In this document: positions 10,519 to 23,144 of the stretch, one piece after another
Numbering within the stretch: position 1 is the stretch's first letter
How the letters are laid out: each line of letters starts with the position of its first letter
Assembly: GCF_918797505.1 (NCBI RefSeq)
Contig: NC_092800.1
Span: 21,757,313 to 21,821,312 of the forward strand
Origin: Bemisia tabaci
Lineage: Eukaryota > Arthropoda > Insecta > Hemiptera > Aleyrodidae
DNA: 64,000 nucleotides
Reading direction: 5' to 3'
Notes under the pieces: generated by a model
Database searches by the model: none
Told to the model about the DNA's origin: nothing
The model's input: the letters and a program-made list of their open reading frames with translations, nothing else
Program-made: the position numbers and the translations under genes

Positions 10519-12795
10519 AAAGCTAACCAGGATCTCGATTGAGCTTGAACTGCTACAACACACATAGTCATATGTAGGAGACAAAGTCATATAAAAAGGT
10601 TAAGTGAGCAGGAGCTCTGAAATGGATGACATTGTGTTCGAATCGTTTTGAATTAAGTTCCTTTTTTATGTAGATTTCTAAACAAATTTCTATGAATGAG
10701 ACCAGTTAAGCTGTTGCATGAAGGAGCTTAAGTTTTTTTGTGTTGGCAACATTTATGAGTTCTATTATCTTTTCGGAAGCGCCACTATAAGTTTTAACAA
10801 AATTCATTTTCGTTTTACTTTTCATTTACACAGTGCACTGCATGATCAGAATTTTATATTTGGACTTGTCGCCTATCATATTTAAGCACTTTTTTCACAC
10901 TAGCCTCTACTAGATTCTAAATTAATTTATTTCAAATTCTATTGCAAGCAGGTTGCTGTATTCATCTGTGATGAGAAGAAATTTAAATTAAGCCTCGCGA
11001 ATGTCATAAGTTTCGTCCACAATGCGCACTTTATCAATCCCTCCTTTAGTTTTAGGTTGTCTGAAATGTTTGTTCTGAAACTAAACTGTGGAGTCCTATT
11101 CCTAATTGACCTCTTTCGTACAATTATGAACACTTGTGCCCCTGAAATGGAAAAATTTGCGCTTTTGAAATATTAGAACTGAGATGTGCATATTTTTCCT
11201 AGGCTGAAGCCTCTTAAATTGAGGTTGTCTCATTGAGGCATTCAATCATACATATTTGAGTACCCGCCAGATAAATATTTCTGAAATCTCGAATTTCATA
11301 ATTTCAGTTGTGAATATTTTTTTTCTCATTTTCAATACTCAACTGATCGGTTGACCTGTCCTATGGTAGCATGAAACCTGGACCTTAATTAAAATGTTTT
11401 ACCAAAATTAATCGAAAATTTACCAAAGGATTATCGTGGCAGGTTCAAATATTTTAATTAATTGTAACATAATATGGCTAATTTAATTGGAGTCCTATCA
11501 AGTCCTCTAGATGATTATCCAGGTATTAAAGTGCCTGAAAAAATTAATCCTAAACTGCGGGCAGTAATGTTTATCGATTGAAAGTATGTAGTTCATGTGC
11601 AATGGTTTTCCGAAAATTCGAAATGTCTCCATTTTTACTGCTGTCCCTGTCTTGTTTTTTCCAATTTAAGTTGTGTTTGTCGTTGATTGATTGCTTGATT
11701 ATGCTACAAATTATGATTTGAGTAGATTTTTTCTGACGGAAGTAAGCATTCAAATGCAAGAAGATCCAATAACTGTCTTAAGTATGAATTACCGAACTTC
11801 CTTGATTTTATCATCTCTTTCCTTGAATCACGATGACACTGATGTCATCAGATATTCTTGGTGTTGACACGTTGCCTTACACTACTGTACTTCAATCCAT
11901 TTCTGCTGATTTTAATTTTATGATTTTCTACAAGAAAAATTCTGTTTACCAAATCTGACTTAAAAAGTCAGTAAAAGCCAGAATAATTTATTTTCTTTTT
12001 TTTCAAACTTGAATGGCAGATCTTCACCAAAAACTGATTAATCTACCGCTTTGTAGAAATTGAGGATAATCTCATTTTTCTTACAATTTCCAATAATGAG
12101 AATCCGTCAATATCTGACCTCAACTCGTTAAATAGCAGTTTCAGGTCTTAGTTTTTTGGCCTGTTTGAAAATTTTTGGGGTCGTCAACATTTTTCTTGTC
12201 TGGGCTCTGGCATCTCACAAATTTTCAACTCACTGCCCTTGCAGACAGAAAATTTTAATCGTTGACAATTCCGTAAGATTTCTTAGCCTTAGAGGAACAG
12301 TCGCAAGATAAGTCATCATTTTAATATTGGTTTAAAAGAGAGAGATTCTCAAGATGCCATTTATTTTTGATCTTCCATCGTCCTTTTCTTTTTTAAGTAT
12401 TTCTTTCTTTTTAAATTGACTTTGTTTTATGATACTCTTGTAACTCAAAGTTTCAAGTCATGTACAGTTATTTTTACGTCTATAGTGTATTTATATTAGC
12501 AACTTGTAAATGAGGAATTATGATAGAAAAGTGAGCATTTTCTACTCCTGCTCGAATTGATTCTAATTTGCTAACAATCACATACCTTAAAGATTATTTG
12601 TACAGAACATGTTATTTATTATTATTGCGAATGAAAGTTGTTGTTTTTGCTGATTGAAAAGTTTTACATGAGCTGGGCTTGACAGTTCAGATTGTTTGTT
12701 CAGGTTTAATTTTATTTTTTTTCTACAAAAAACATACTAAATTGATAATTTTTTTTTAAAAATAAAACTGTTGTAAATAAACTATCATGGTTTTG
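10519..12795 (+). other. 3' UTR of the zinc finger gene (inferred end)
   Basis: This AT-rich stretch has no credible ORF. Two AATAAA signals lie at about 12761 and 12777, the second overlapping a Pumilio-type TGTAAATA element at 12772-12779. ATTTA-type AU-rich words occur near 12610. The true cleavage site is inferred, not seen. Confidence 0.5.
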
Positions 12796-15159
12796 TGAAT
12801 TGTCCTTAAAAACTAAGAAGAATGCCTAACGGTGTCTTTGGAAGTTTTCGATAATCTGGTTAATTTCAAAAGGAAGTTTTACAATATTGCTTGAGCAAGA
12901 GTACAAATAAAAAACATTCAAGATTTCCCCAGACTAGGAATTGATGAAGAAAAAAAACCGGTCAATATTTCTTATAACTTGAAAAATTACTGTAGTTTTA
13001 TTGACAGGAGCACAGAACAAAAAGAATTAGAGTTAAAATTATGAAACAAATTTCTCACAAGTTGTCTCAAGGAAAAAACAGAACATTCAGAAGTTATCGC
13101 TTTAATGAAATTGACAAAAAAAATTAATCCAGGAATTCAAGCAATGAATGATGGTGTATTATGTTGTAAGAAAAGATTTGATGTACATATTGAGCTTTCA
13201 TTAGTTCCAAAAATTTGGTGACATTCCCTCATCGATTGATAGCTAGAACATAGCTTAAAATCAAAGAAAGAAAATTGTCACTTGTCCATCAAATTGTAGG
13301 TAGATTTTAACTCCATGACAAACAGATTTTATCATTAGTATAAGTTTCAGCATTGCCATGGGTTTTACAGCCATTTTATTTGTTGCCACAAAAGAAGAAA
13401 CAAAATTTAGGGAGGTAATTTCCAAAATAGCAACATTGCGCACTTTGCACCTCAATATATGCAGGCCCTGAGGAATAAATGAATGGCTTCAGGCGAACTG
13501 GTTGAGTTGGCTACTGTTTAACTTACAAAGCTTTGGTCATTTATAACTACATAATGGTAAACTTGCTCAATGTTGTACCTTTGAATTTTTACCAACAAAG
13601 CGAGAAACTAGAGATACATATGACTTTGTTTTAACGATATAAGCTAGCTTACAATTAGTATTATTACGAGAAAAAAATTAACTTTACAAATTAAGATTAT
13701 TATCATCTTGAGCTCAGTATACAAAGTATTCACACATACATACTAATTCAATGAGCAGTGATGAAAGAAGTCAGTAAAAAAGTAAAAAGAAGTTAAAAGC
13801 TAAATCGATTAAAAAAATTTAAAACTTCAACAATTATTAAAAAACTAGTTCTATTTAAAATATCCTTAGGCCATGTCTTCTGAACTCTAAAAATACTTAT
13901 ATCTCACACAGATGGGAATTACAATTATTTTAGGAGGTGAAAACTTTAAATGATTTTACAGAGATGTGCTTACAGAACAAATGCACACATTAAGAGTTAC
14001 CTAAAAGCTCACTTAAGGAGTTTAAGATTTTTCAATCTCCATTAAAAGGACTCAGGTCGACCCCCAGCAAAAGTTGACTGCAATATGCTGTCTCCTGCAC
14101 AAAGGAACATATGCGTATTTCAATTGCACTAATTTAGAATTTTTAGTTTATTTTTTTACAGGAGAACCATCACATGAATTTACCTGACCTTTCCTTTGAT
14201 TATTTCTTACACTTGCAAAAAAAAAAAAAAAAAAAAAGGCTGAAATTTTCAGATAAACTCGTGGTTAAATGGTTAGCCACTGGAGAGGGGGGAAAAAAAA
14301 TTCGTATAAACACTAAAATAGCGCCAACAAGATTTGTTCCTTCAAGCAGAAAACGATGAATTGAGGAGGATTCCGGAGGGAAAGCCCCTAAAACAAAGAC
14401 AAGTTCGTTTCTCTAATTCTTATCTAGACAAGCAAGTAGCTATGTTCTCAGCGTCTTTGCTGCTTGACCAGATAGCTGCTTCTTGGAGAAAAAAGCTTAC
14501 CTGAATCATTGCTAGCCCTCCTTCTGGAGCCCTTCACAATTATGTTTTGAAATTTCTTGACTTGGTATAGAAGGATTGAAATATTAGAGGAATCAAGCCC
14601 AGGAGATGTTCGAACACTGATAGAACAAATCAAGAAAATTAAAACTTTCTGCTTCATCAGCTCGAAGGAAGCAACAAAGATCACTTGATTTGAGGGTAGA
14701 TCTGAGTCTGCTGAACATAGTTTCTTACAAAAACATAACAAGCCGCCCTTTGAAAAGAAGTCTCTACCACTGTATAGGAGGATTGACCAGAAATAAGAGA
14801 GAACTCAAAACAATATGCCAGTTTTGTACGCAAATAAAAAAAAGTGAGAGATCGAGGAAAAGATGATGCTTAGGTGACATGGAGGTTTTGCATTTTACTG
14901 GTAATTCTACATTTTTGTACATAAGAAGAGGAAAAGTCTACAGAAGCTTTGAAACCTCAAAAGTGATATAAGAGAATTCCGTATTGGCAGAGAACATGGG
15001 CGAGAAAAAAAACCTTTCAAAACACAATTTCTTAAAAATGATGTTTCCTGTATAAAAGTAAATGAGCATACATAATGAGAAACAAAAACAAAATCTTGCT
15101 ACAAGATAAAGATTGCCGTTCATGAATACAAATGAGTCTAACATTTTAGAAAGGTAAAT
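12796..15159. other. Convergent intergenic region and probable geminin 3' UTR
   Basis: Between the convergent zinc finger and geminin genes I see no coding feature. On the - strand a candidate polyadenylation signal (AATAAA) lies at 12997-13002, which would give geminin a 3' UTR of about 2.1 kb; nearer alternatives exist around 14150. An A19 tract starts at about 14218. The 97-residue ORF at 14448-14741 has no recognisable motif. Confidence 0.4.
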
Positions 15160-18100
15160 TCAGTTCATCTGATCACTTTCTGGTCGTTGGTCATTCGGTT
15201 CGTTGATGATTTCCTGAAAACAGAGGAGGTGAATGGGTTCAAACAAAAGATATTCATGAAGAAAATAGAAACGGTAGAGGTGAGACACCTGCCGATAGGT
15301 AAGAGGGGCATTTTTTAGGAAAGTTTGGAAAATGGTAAGAAATGATTCTCCGATTCGGCTGGAAGAAAAGTTGAAGCTATCAAACATGACATGTACAAAT
15401 TTGGTTTTTTTTTTTTTTTGTAAATACAATACATAATTTCACTGACTTTTGGTTCTTTTAACCACCATTTTTTGACCCATGTATGTTTTCTGACTCTGAG
15501 GGTCCCTTGACTGTGGCCACCCTTATACTTCTATTGTAAAGGTTAAAAATCTCTGCTGCTGTGGTTGTTGTCAGACCCCCTCCCCTTCGGAAAAAAATGG
15601 AATGAAAAAAGTGAAAGTCATAATTTGAAATTTTTAAAAAATATACTGTGCAGATTGAAGAAAAACCAATAAAAATTCCAAGAAGTGACGCTCATTAGTT
15701 TTCTATTGAAAAAAATAAAATGTGATATATGAGTCTGCCATGGCGCAAATTAAAATACAAGTGTTTTGAAATTAACTATTGATAAGGAGTCAATTCAACC
15801 ACACTTAAATACCATACACATTTCAGCCAATCAACCACGAACTCGTCTGCCCCTCATTCAGGAATACGGGTGCAAAATAAGACTACGTTGTCAAAATAAT
15901 ATCAGAGTTACGTTAGAAAAGGTAAAAAAAAACTTTGTCTTACAGTTAGGCAAGTGACGATTTCAGCAGTTTCGTACAACTGTTGCTTGCACAACTCATT
16001 TTCTTCCTCTAAAAGTTTGATCCGTTCGTGCAGGACTCTGTTTTCAGTCAGTGTTTCTTCTAAAGATTTGGTGAGCTGCTTGCACTTCAGTTCCCAGTAG
16101 TTCGCACTAGGAGTATCTGAAATGACAGATGGATAAGATTGATATAGGCATTCGGAAACACTACTAAGATTCTGAATTATTTTTTAAGGGCTGGTTACAT
16201 CCAACCTCCTGTCAAGGGTGCAGAAACTTCAGAAACTTAAAAAAACTCAAAATCGTAATCTGGACAATCCTGCTGAATCTATGTGGCGTGTGTAAGGCTA
16301 ATCATTAGAAGAAATTTTCAAAAGAGTGATAAACCTCTTTCTTCAAGCTATCTAATGGTGAAATTTTGGCAGAAATTTTCGGAAAATTAGACTTTGGCGA
16401 AAATTTTGTAGAAATTTGGAAAGGCTTTAAAAAGTTTCAAATCATGGGAAGTAGTCCATATCTTTGTATTTCTCTATTTCAATACATGATGAATTTGGAA
16501 CTTTAATTCATAAGCTAAGAAACTCAAAGGTAAGTGAGCTTTTTGTCCATCGATTTAAACGTCTCCCACAGCATGAAACCGAAGTCTGCTGGAGTCAAAG
16601 CATGTACTAAACGAATTTCATTGCTTTATCCACAGAGGAATATCATGAATTATTGAATTTCACGCTTTCACAGGAGATCAGACTTGAGACTTCAAGGAAA
16701 GACAAATGGACGATTTTCTTAAAAAAATGGTTGGTAAAGCTCATTCAATGTTGGAAAGTTCATTGGAGGGCAATTTAATCTCCAAAAAAAAAACAAAAAA
16801 AAAAAAACAATAAAAATAATAAAAAAAAAACAATCAGTGATTACCTACAGCTTTTAAAAATAACTTTTTCAAGTAGGTTTTCAATATATTGTAAGGAGCC
16901 TTCCAGTTTTTTCCGACATTCAGAAGTAGCTTTTTGGCTAATGGATATCAATACGTCAAAACAGACTACCTCTTATTGCTGTTGTAATAATGTAGGTATC
17001 ATCAACGTTTAAGACTTTACCTGAGGTCAAATCTTCAATTGTGATAGCAGATTTGACGGGTTTATCAATTGTGATGGTTGTTTTGGCAGGCTTTTCAATC
17101 TCTCTGGTTTCCTTCTGTTTAGAGCCAGGCTTTTCCAGAACGTCCCTGTTGTGAAAGAAACAAAACATATTGCATCAATCAGGTATACTGCATACAAATT
17201 TTAAAAAGCACTTTCAAAAACATGGCTATGTTGGACTATCTTTATTAGGTGCGTTGTTTGTAATATTTGACAGGCTTTTAGAAGCAACGAAAATCTCCAA
17301 CTTAATAGATGAAAAGATTGACATTTTGTCATGAGCTAGTGGCTCTCAAACTTTCATGCCAGAGCACTTGTTATTTTGCAGGACAATTCCCAGTTCCTCT
17401 AAAAATAATAAAAACGATCACAGAAATAACTAGAAAGTAGAAGAAAATTAGCTTGTGTAACTTACTTAAGGGGAGCGGATCGACCTGCACCGACCAAATT
17501 TTCTTTGTCTGTTGCCGACACTTGCAAAGGTTGAAGCAGTTTCCGAAAACCTTTCACTGGGGCTTTCTGAAAAAGAGGAATTTGCATCACAGTACTGAAA
17601 TGATATTATTATGATCTTAGGTAGTCCCCCCCCTGGCCGCTCTGTGGCCCGACCTCAACAGGGAAAAGGGATTTCAAGATAAGAAGTCTAAGACATAATT
17701 CAAAAATTGCATTCAATAGTATTCAAATAGTAAGTAAGTAAGCATCAAGAAAATATTGCCCTCTTTTTTTTATTACTGTTAGGTGTGTGAGTAAATTGAA
17801 TCCTGGCTTGTTTTGAGTTTCCAGCGTCTGTACTAATTAAATCAGTAATGGTGTTAAAAAGGGGGATTTGTACAGCCTTGACTAGAATCATCTTGAAAGT
17901 ATTACTGCTTAATCCCCTCTTGAGTTTTCTTCTTTACATTGATGGGAAACCATTCAACATTCAGCCTTGACGTCTTGTGAGTGCATGCTTCTTGGTTCAG
18001 TTATGCAGAAATTATTCAATGGATAATTTGAATGCAAATTTTTTATTGCTTCATCTGGAAGTGCTATAAGAGCTGATTTCACAGTATTATTTTTAACTTC

Positions 18101-18861
18101 TTCCTGATATGGGAAATAGTATAAAGATAGATTTAAAAGTGAGAAAATGCACCGCCTAGTGACGTCATCTGGCGGCATTTCCCATTTAACCACATGTATT
18201 TTAGCAGATTAGATAATTTTGTCATATCCTCTCCAATAATCGTTCAATTCATGAAGGTATCCTCATGTTCAGTTCACTCAGTAGTTTCCACTTCAACACG
18301 AAATTCATCAAATTTCAGACACCTGCAAATTCTCTATTTAGGAATCTGTTGATCATTTGGAAACATGTGACATCGGTTTTTTGACACTTCAATCATTTGA
18401 AAAAAAGAGGCACTAGGCATTAGCACAGTTATTTATGGTGCAGAAAACTGCTTAAAGAAAGTGTATCTCAAGAGAAACTATACAGCTTGGTCTAAGGTGC
18501 ACAGTGATGTGATGGTGGTCTTAAAAAATCAGACAACCGACAAAATCCTAGTTTCCTGTTGTAATTAACCGAAATTCTTTTACATTTCAAGACATTTTGT
18601 CCTTTTGTTTCTGACTAAAAACATGATGAATGGGGGGAAATTAGGCATGGCAGAATGGACTTGGGCGGAGTTTGGAGAAAACCATTCAATTAGGTATATC
18701 ATCAAATTCTGTGCTGCCAAAAAACAATTGGAAGAAATACTGAGAGTTTCCGCATTTATGGACCTAAACGAATTGTCCTCGTGAGTTATTCAAGGAAGCA
18801 AAAATTTGTATCTCACCTTGGCTGTTGATGTAGATTGCTCAGCTTTGTTGGTAGTCTTCAT
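15160..18861 (-). CDS. Geminin, DNA replication licensing inhibitor
   Basis: Geminin binds Cdt1 and blocks MCM loading in S and G2 phase. Five coding exons on the - strand join in frame: 18861-18817, 17566-17466, 17145-17021, 16116-15944 and 15213-15160. They give 165 residues. The N-terminal region has the conserved RKLL...SAT...NLVG pattern, with an RxxL destruction box at residues 23-26. Exon four encodes SANYWELK followed by a leucine-zipper coiled coil (SLEETLTENRVLHERI, LEEENELCKQQL), the dimer and Cdt1-binding region. This fits metazoan geminin; Idas and GEMC1 share the coiled coil but not the N-terminal motif. The protein is shorter than human geminin (209 residues), mainly in the linker and the acidic tail. 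All introns are GT-AG. A 5' UTR exon upstream is inferred. Confidence 0.9.
15944..16116 (-). CDS. Geminin exon 4: YW motif and coiled coil
   Basis: A split Asp codon (G|AT) is followed by TPSANYWELK and about 45 residues with leucine/isoleucine heptads and EN pairs. This is the family's dimerisation and Cdt1-binding coiled coil. The donor is CTAACT|GTAAGA, and the next exon adds a 17-residue tail ending SDQMN. Confidence 0.9.
17466..17566 (-). CDS. Geminin exon 2: destruction box
   Basis: This exon encodes KAPVKGFRKLLQPLQ and SATDKENLVG. RKLL fits the RxxL destruction box recognised by the anaphase-promoting complex, and the following SAT-NLVG is a known geminin signature. Acceptor tttttcag and donor AA|GTAAGT are both good, and the split AA|G codon joins exon 3 in frame. 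Confidence 0.88.
17975..18330. repeat. Dispersed repeat, shared with 35372-35700 in reverse
   Basis: Blocks such as GTGAGAAAATGCACCGCCT and CAAATTTCAGACACCTGCAAA recur as reverse complements at 35372-35700, in the same order. Both copies lie in introns. Non-coding transposon remnant, family unknown. Confidence 0.65.
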
Positions 18862-20281
18862 TATACTGCAAAAACAAAACAAAAAAGCACCTGCTAAGTT
18901 ATTTTAAAAATATTATGATGGAGATCAATACGTGCGTAACTGGTTCAAAATTAGCGCTGATCAATCAGAATTGCTATGGAAGAAAAGAAGAAAAAAACAT
19001 TTGGATCAAATTATTGGGCAAGGAAAATATGTTCAGAAAAATTTTGCACTTTGACTTTATTCAAGTAACACATGATGAGACTCTTTTCCACACTCTGACT
19101 TACAACTGAGCCGCATGAATGAAAAAATTTGATCCTCTTCCAAGAAATTATTTTGCATAAAATTTTTGGAGCAGGTCCAATTTTACAGGGTCATCTTCAA
19201 ATTACAAGAAGCTGTCAAAGTTCTCACAAGTCTATTTTGAGCACAGTGGAGATATCCAGCTATACTTACGCTTATCTCTAGAGACTGCTCCTGCAAGATA
19301 CTACAGGAAATCTTTTTGAAACCTTTGAACATCTTCAAGATTAGTGCGCCAAAAAAAAGCTAAAACTGCATGAAAATAGAGCATGCCTCTTGAACTCTAG
19401 GGAACTGGGTTAAGTTGGTCAGGAAGTAAGAGGAGAAATCATCATTCATCACATAGTGATATTCATTATGTGGGCTGAACAATTCATATTCAAAGTAGAA
19501 TTTAAAAACCTGCTGATGAAGACTTTGAGACCAGCGAAAAAAAAAAGAAGTTTCGCCATCTTACAAAACAGAGATAAAAGATACATTCTTATTATACTTA
19601 TGTTACAAAGAATTGGGAATACTTAGAATACAGCTGGTCAAAGTTAAGAGAGCTTAATGTTAAAGTATATTAGTTAATAGTCAGTGAGTATAGTATTTAA
19701 ATCCCAGGATGAAAATGTTTCCTGAATGCATTCTTTAAACGAACCAAAACCAGAGTACAGCTGTTTTATCTTTTAAAATCAGTCATATATAGGTGCATAT
19801 TCATGTACTCTAATTACAAGGGAGATGGCGGAATGTTGGCAAATTTTGAGCAAGTTACCGAGAGGCATGAAATCAAGATTGTTATGCAAAACCGTTTGTT
19901 CGGTACTTCTATATTCCTGAACTTTGTACAAACTGTTACCTACATATTGAAGTAAAAATGAATATATGAAGATCCTTACATAAATCTAAAGCTCTGAACA
20001 GCTGAACAGTGCCATGCTCCAAAGAGGAGGGTATAAAGTTCTCTTGCACCTAAAGCTAGTAGCTACTGCTGTGGAGGTACGATTTTAGGTTGAACATGGA
20101 AATGATTAAGTAGCACTGATACAGCTTAGAGTATATAAGAGGCGATAAAGCTATTAATCTTGGAAAGAGCCTTCCTTAGCTACAGGAACGATCCAGTTGA
20201 TTGAACTGTCTTCGTAGATTTGAGTACAGACTATTAGGGTTAGATTCTCAGACGTTCCATTTCTGAGCTCCGACCAACAAC

Positions 20282-20541
20282 ATATCGTCACCTTCCGGGC
20301 AAAGTATCACAAGCGCCATGCAACGTTTAAAGATTTCCGCCGCCATTTTATTTTTTTACAGAGAAATTGTTCAACGAAGCTGTCCGAAAATTTCACCGAA
20401 TTTTCTTTGTGCTGCCGATAAAATTTAGTGAAATTTCCAAACAGATTCAACCAACAATTTCTTAGTAAAAAAATAAAATGGCGGCGGAAATTTTTAAACG
20501 TCGCATGGCGCTTGTGATACTTGCCTGGAAGGTGACGATAT
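20282..20541. mobile_element. Near-perfect long palindrome (foldback MITE), 260 bp
   Basis: Left end ATATCGTCACCTTCCGGGCA and right end, read in reverse, ATATCGTCACCTTCCAGGCA. The pairing continues for about 75 bp with few mismatches, both arms carrying GCCGCCATTTTATTTTTTTA, then weakly to the centre. Transcribed in the geminin 5' intron it would form a long hairpin. Confidence 0.8.
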
Positions 20542-21071
20542 ATGAGATATAGTTGGATGGATACTTGAGCAAGGCTTTCTAAGTTTAGACGTTTTGATCT
20601 TACGTGAAATCTAATAGGGTATCTATGAAAGAAATCTATCATCTATCTTATGATCTCAAGCCGCATGGGAAATGCTGCAAGAAAAGTCATTGCTCAAAGG
20701 CCTTCAGACAGATTAGAATTACTGAAATAAAATAAGGTTCTTACGGTGCAAAGGTGAGCTCCAAAATTAACTGAAACGAATGGTTTAGATTAGGAGGAAA
20801 ACACACGAGAGGGAATGTTATCACAAATTTTTACATGAGAAAAAGGAAACCATAATCCGCGGACGCTGTAACGAACTTTGAGCGCGCTTTTGAATATATG
20901 ATAACAATTAACAAAAACATTACCAAAGATTACAGATTACGCTGTGAGTAGGTACGACGACGACCAAAGATTTCAAGACAAGTTGGATTTCATTCGTCGA
21001 TGTTGCCTAGCAGGAAATCTCATTCGCCGTTCGACAAATCATGACGAGTGCTCTGATTGGTTGAAAGTATC

Positions 21072-21079
21072 GCGGCAAA
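21072..21079 (-). promoter_or_regulatory. Candidate E2F site upstream of geminin
   Basis: TTTGCCGC on the - strand fits the E2F/DP consensus TTTSSCGC. It lies about 0.3 kb upstream of the inferred 5' UTR donor. Geminin is an E2F target in mammals. A single eight-base match, so weak evidence. Confidence 0.3.
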
Positions 21080-22024
21080 AACGGGACCATTTGAAAATAA
21101 TCAGATAATTTAAAAGGCAGCGGAAAAGATTGTGAGGTCCTCATCTTCAACAGTAACTGGCCATAACTCGACGGCTAAAATAATGATTTCCTCAAATAAA
21201 AGCTTTTATCTTCTTCATTAATTGCTCCCTTGACATTTTTTTTGAAAATCCATCCAGTAAGTAAGTAAGTACATCTTGAGAAAAGCGTACTTTAAGGACA
21301 GTAAATAACTGTTTTGGAAAAAACAAGTGTTTGATCAAGAAAAAAAATAGTGTATTTCCTTCGAAAAATACATTAAAAAAAGAAAAAAAAATGTTTCGAA
21401 CAAAAATGACTCATGACCTCTTGAAGAGATCTTTTATTATATTTTTTTGCATTTTCAATTTCTTTACTCTTGGAGAAAGTATCGCTAAATCGTTGAGGTT
21501 TCTTGAGCCCTAAATTATTCCCCCTCATATTTATTATGTATGTCATTCTCATTTGGAGACTTTATCCATTTCAAGCTAGTCTTTAAAGTAATGATGGGCT
21601 TGGTATTTTTTTTTTTTTCTTTCTTTCTCAGTACCAAATGTTCATAATTTTCTTCTCGGTGAAAGTTTTACTACGAAATAATTTTTCCATGTGCGTTTAG
21701 CCAATAAATCACAGAAATTGATTACAACTCTCAATCTAACTTATTTTCAGTGACAAACTTCAATGGAAAAGAATGTTAAGCGCTCTAGTGAAGTACTACT
21801 ATTAGGTCATTTTCATTAGGTACATAAATTGCGGATTGAGTGTATTCAGGACTTCAAGATATTTTTAAAAAAAAATTAACTTTGAAAACTTGCACAAATT
21901 CTGATTTAATCAATTTTTTTTCTTTTCATCAAATGGAAAATCATGAGGATGTAAGAATACCTAAGTCCATCAGCATAGGTAGTGTTTCTTATACAACAAA
22001 AAGAAAAACTATCCTAAGAAAAAA

Positions 22025-22125
22025 CGCGCCGGCATTTGGGGGGCTTCGCCCCCCCATCCGCTTAGCGGATTGGTGCGGGGACCGCACGGGACTTTCTCGC
22101 TCGAGCCGGCGCTTCGCGCCGGCAT
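22025..22125. repeat. GC-rich array of four perfect triloop hairpins
   Basis: Four perfect stem-loops follow one another: 22037-22056 (GGGGGGC-TTC-GCCCCCC), 22056-22070 (ATCCGC-TTA-GCGGAT), 22073-22087 (GTGCGG-GGA-CCGCAC) and 22105-22123 (GCCGGCGC-TTC-GCGCCGGC). Each loop has three bases. The direct repeat CGCGCCGGCA brackets the block at 22025-22034 and 22116-22125. The block is strongly GC-rich inside AT-rich DNA. Function unknown. Confidence 0.8.
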
Positions 22126-23144
22126 AGACACTTTTACTGGAATATTTAGAAAAATACTGCCAATTTTACAAAATCATAAAGTTTGATTGGAATTTTGATC
22201 ACAGGATAATAGTTATGAAATTTTTATTCAAACCATTGAACTTCATTGTAAATGTCTTCGCGATATGTGGTGAATTCATATATTCGGACTCGACTTGTTG
22301 ATTTTATGAGGCATCTTCAATTAAATATGTAATTGATTAACTAAGTCTCCTGTCAAAGATGGCGATCCGTAAAAATCTTAGCTTTTCTACGATTCATTAG
22401 GATCCATTAGATTCATTGACATCATACTTCAGATACGATTTTATATTATAATCTCTCCTTAAGCACGGTCAAAAGCCATCAAATATCTACTTGAATGGGT
22501 AGAATGACTATTCGATGTTCAAATAGTCTTAAAACTAAACGGTTTTCGCTTAGCATCTCCCAAATTTTAAATTTGGCGGGCGAATCTACCTGCTGGAAGG
22601 TTCACGACACGCCCGCCAGGAGCGCCATCTCCTTACCGCGTATCCCCGTAACTCAAAGCGAAAACAATAGAGAGCGCCATCGACAAACGTCAACGAGAGA
22701 CAAGTCAACAAACGTCACGTTATAACAATTATAACCTCCTTCATTAACAAGCATTAAATCAGTCATATTTGTGCCGAATTATTACATTATATTTGTGCTT
22801 AGTACCTCGTAAAAAGGAACCGCAAAAGATGGAATCTGCCGGGATTCTAAATTCATTAACAACAAACATATTAGTTTTTAATAAAGATCTAAGTGTCAGT
22901 TCTTGGCGTTAGCTTGATGATTCATAGTACCTTTGTAATGTGAGTATGTATCTAATTAGTTGTCTAATTTTGCTTTGTGATTACCTACGGAGTAATTTTG
23001 GAAATAGTATATGATGCATTATATAATGCATTTGAATTCCTAGGTTTCACCTGACTCAAAGCGTTTGCTGCTATTATCTAGAAGCGCTCCGACTCATTTA
23101 TCAGAGAATTGAGCGTTTCCTATCGGCCCCTCTGCAATTATGAG

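Larger units (their letters stand above)
18866..21140 (-). other. Geminin 5' UTR intron and upstream region
   Basis: The exon with the ATG starts at a good acceptor (tttttgcag) only 4 nt before the start codon, so a 5' UTR exon must lie upstream. A suitable donor, TGCACC|GTAAGAACC on the - strand, places its end at 20745. The region 20840-21100 is richer in CG than its surroundings and is the likely promoter. The intron carries the palindromic element at 20282-20541. Confidence 0.5.

Noticed and set aside
14448..14741. 97-codon ORF on the - strand downstream of geminin
   Set aside because: No motif, no splice link to geminin exons, and composition like the surrounding AT-rich DNA.
21840..22127. 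ORF running into the GC-rich hairpins (end reads GLRPPIRLADWCGD)
   Set aside because: The coding look comes from translating palindromes; no splice or start context.
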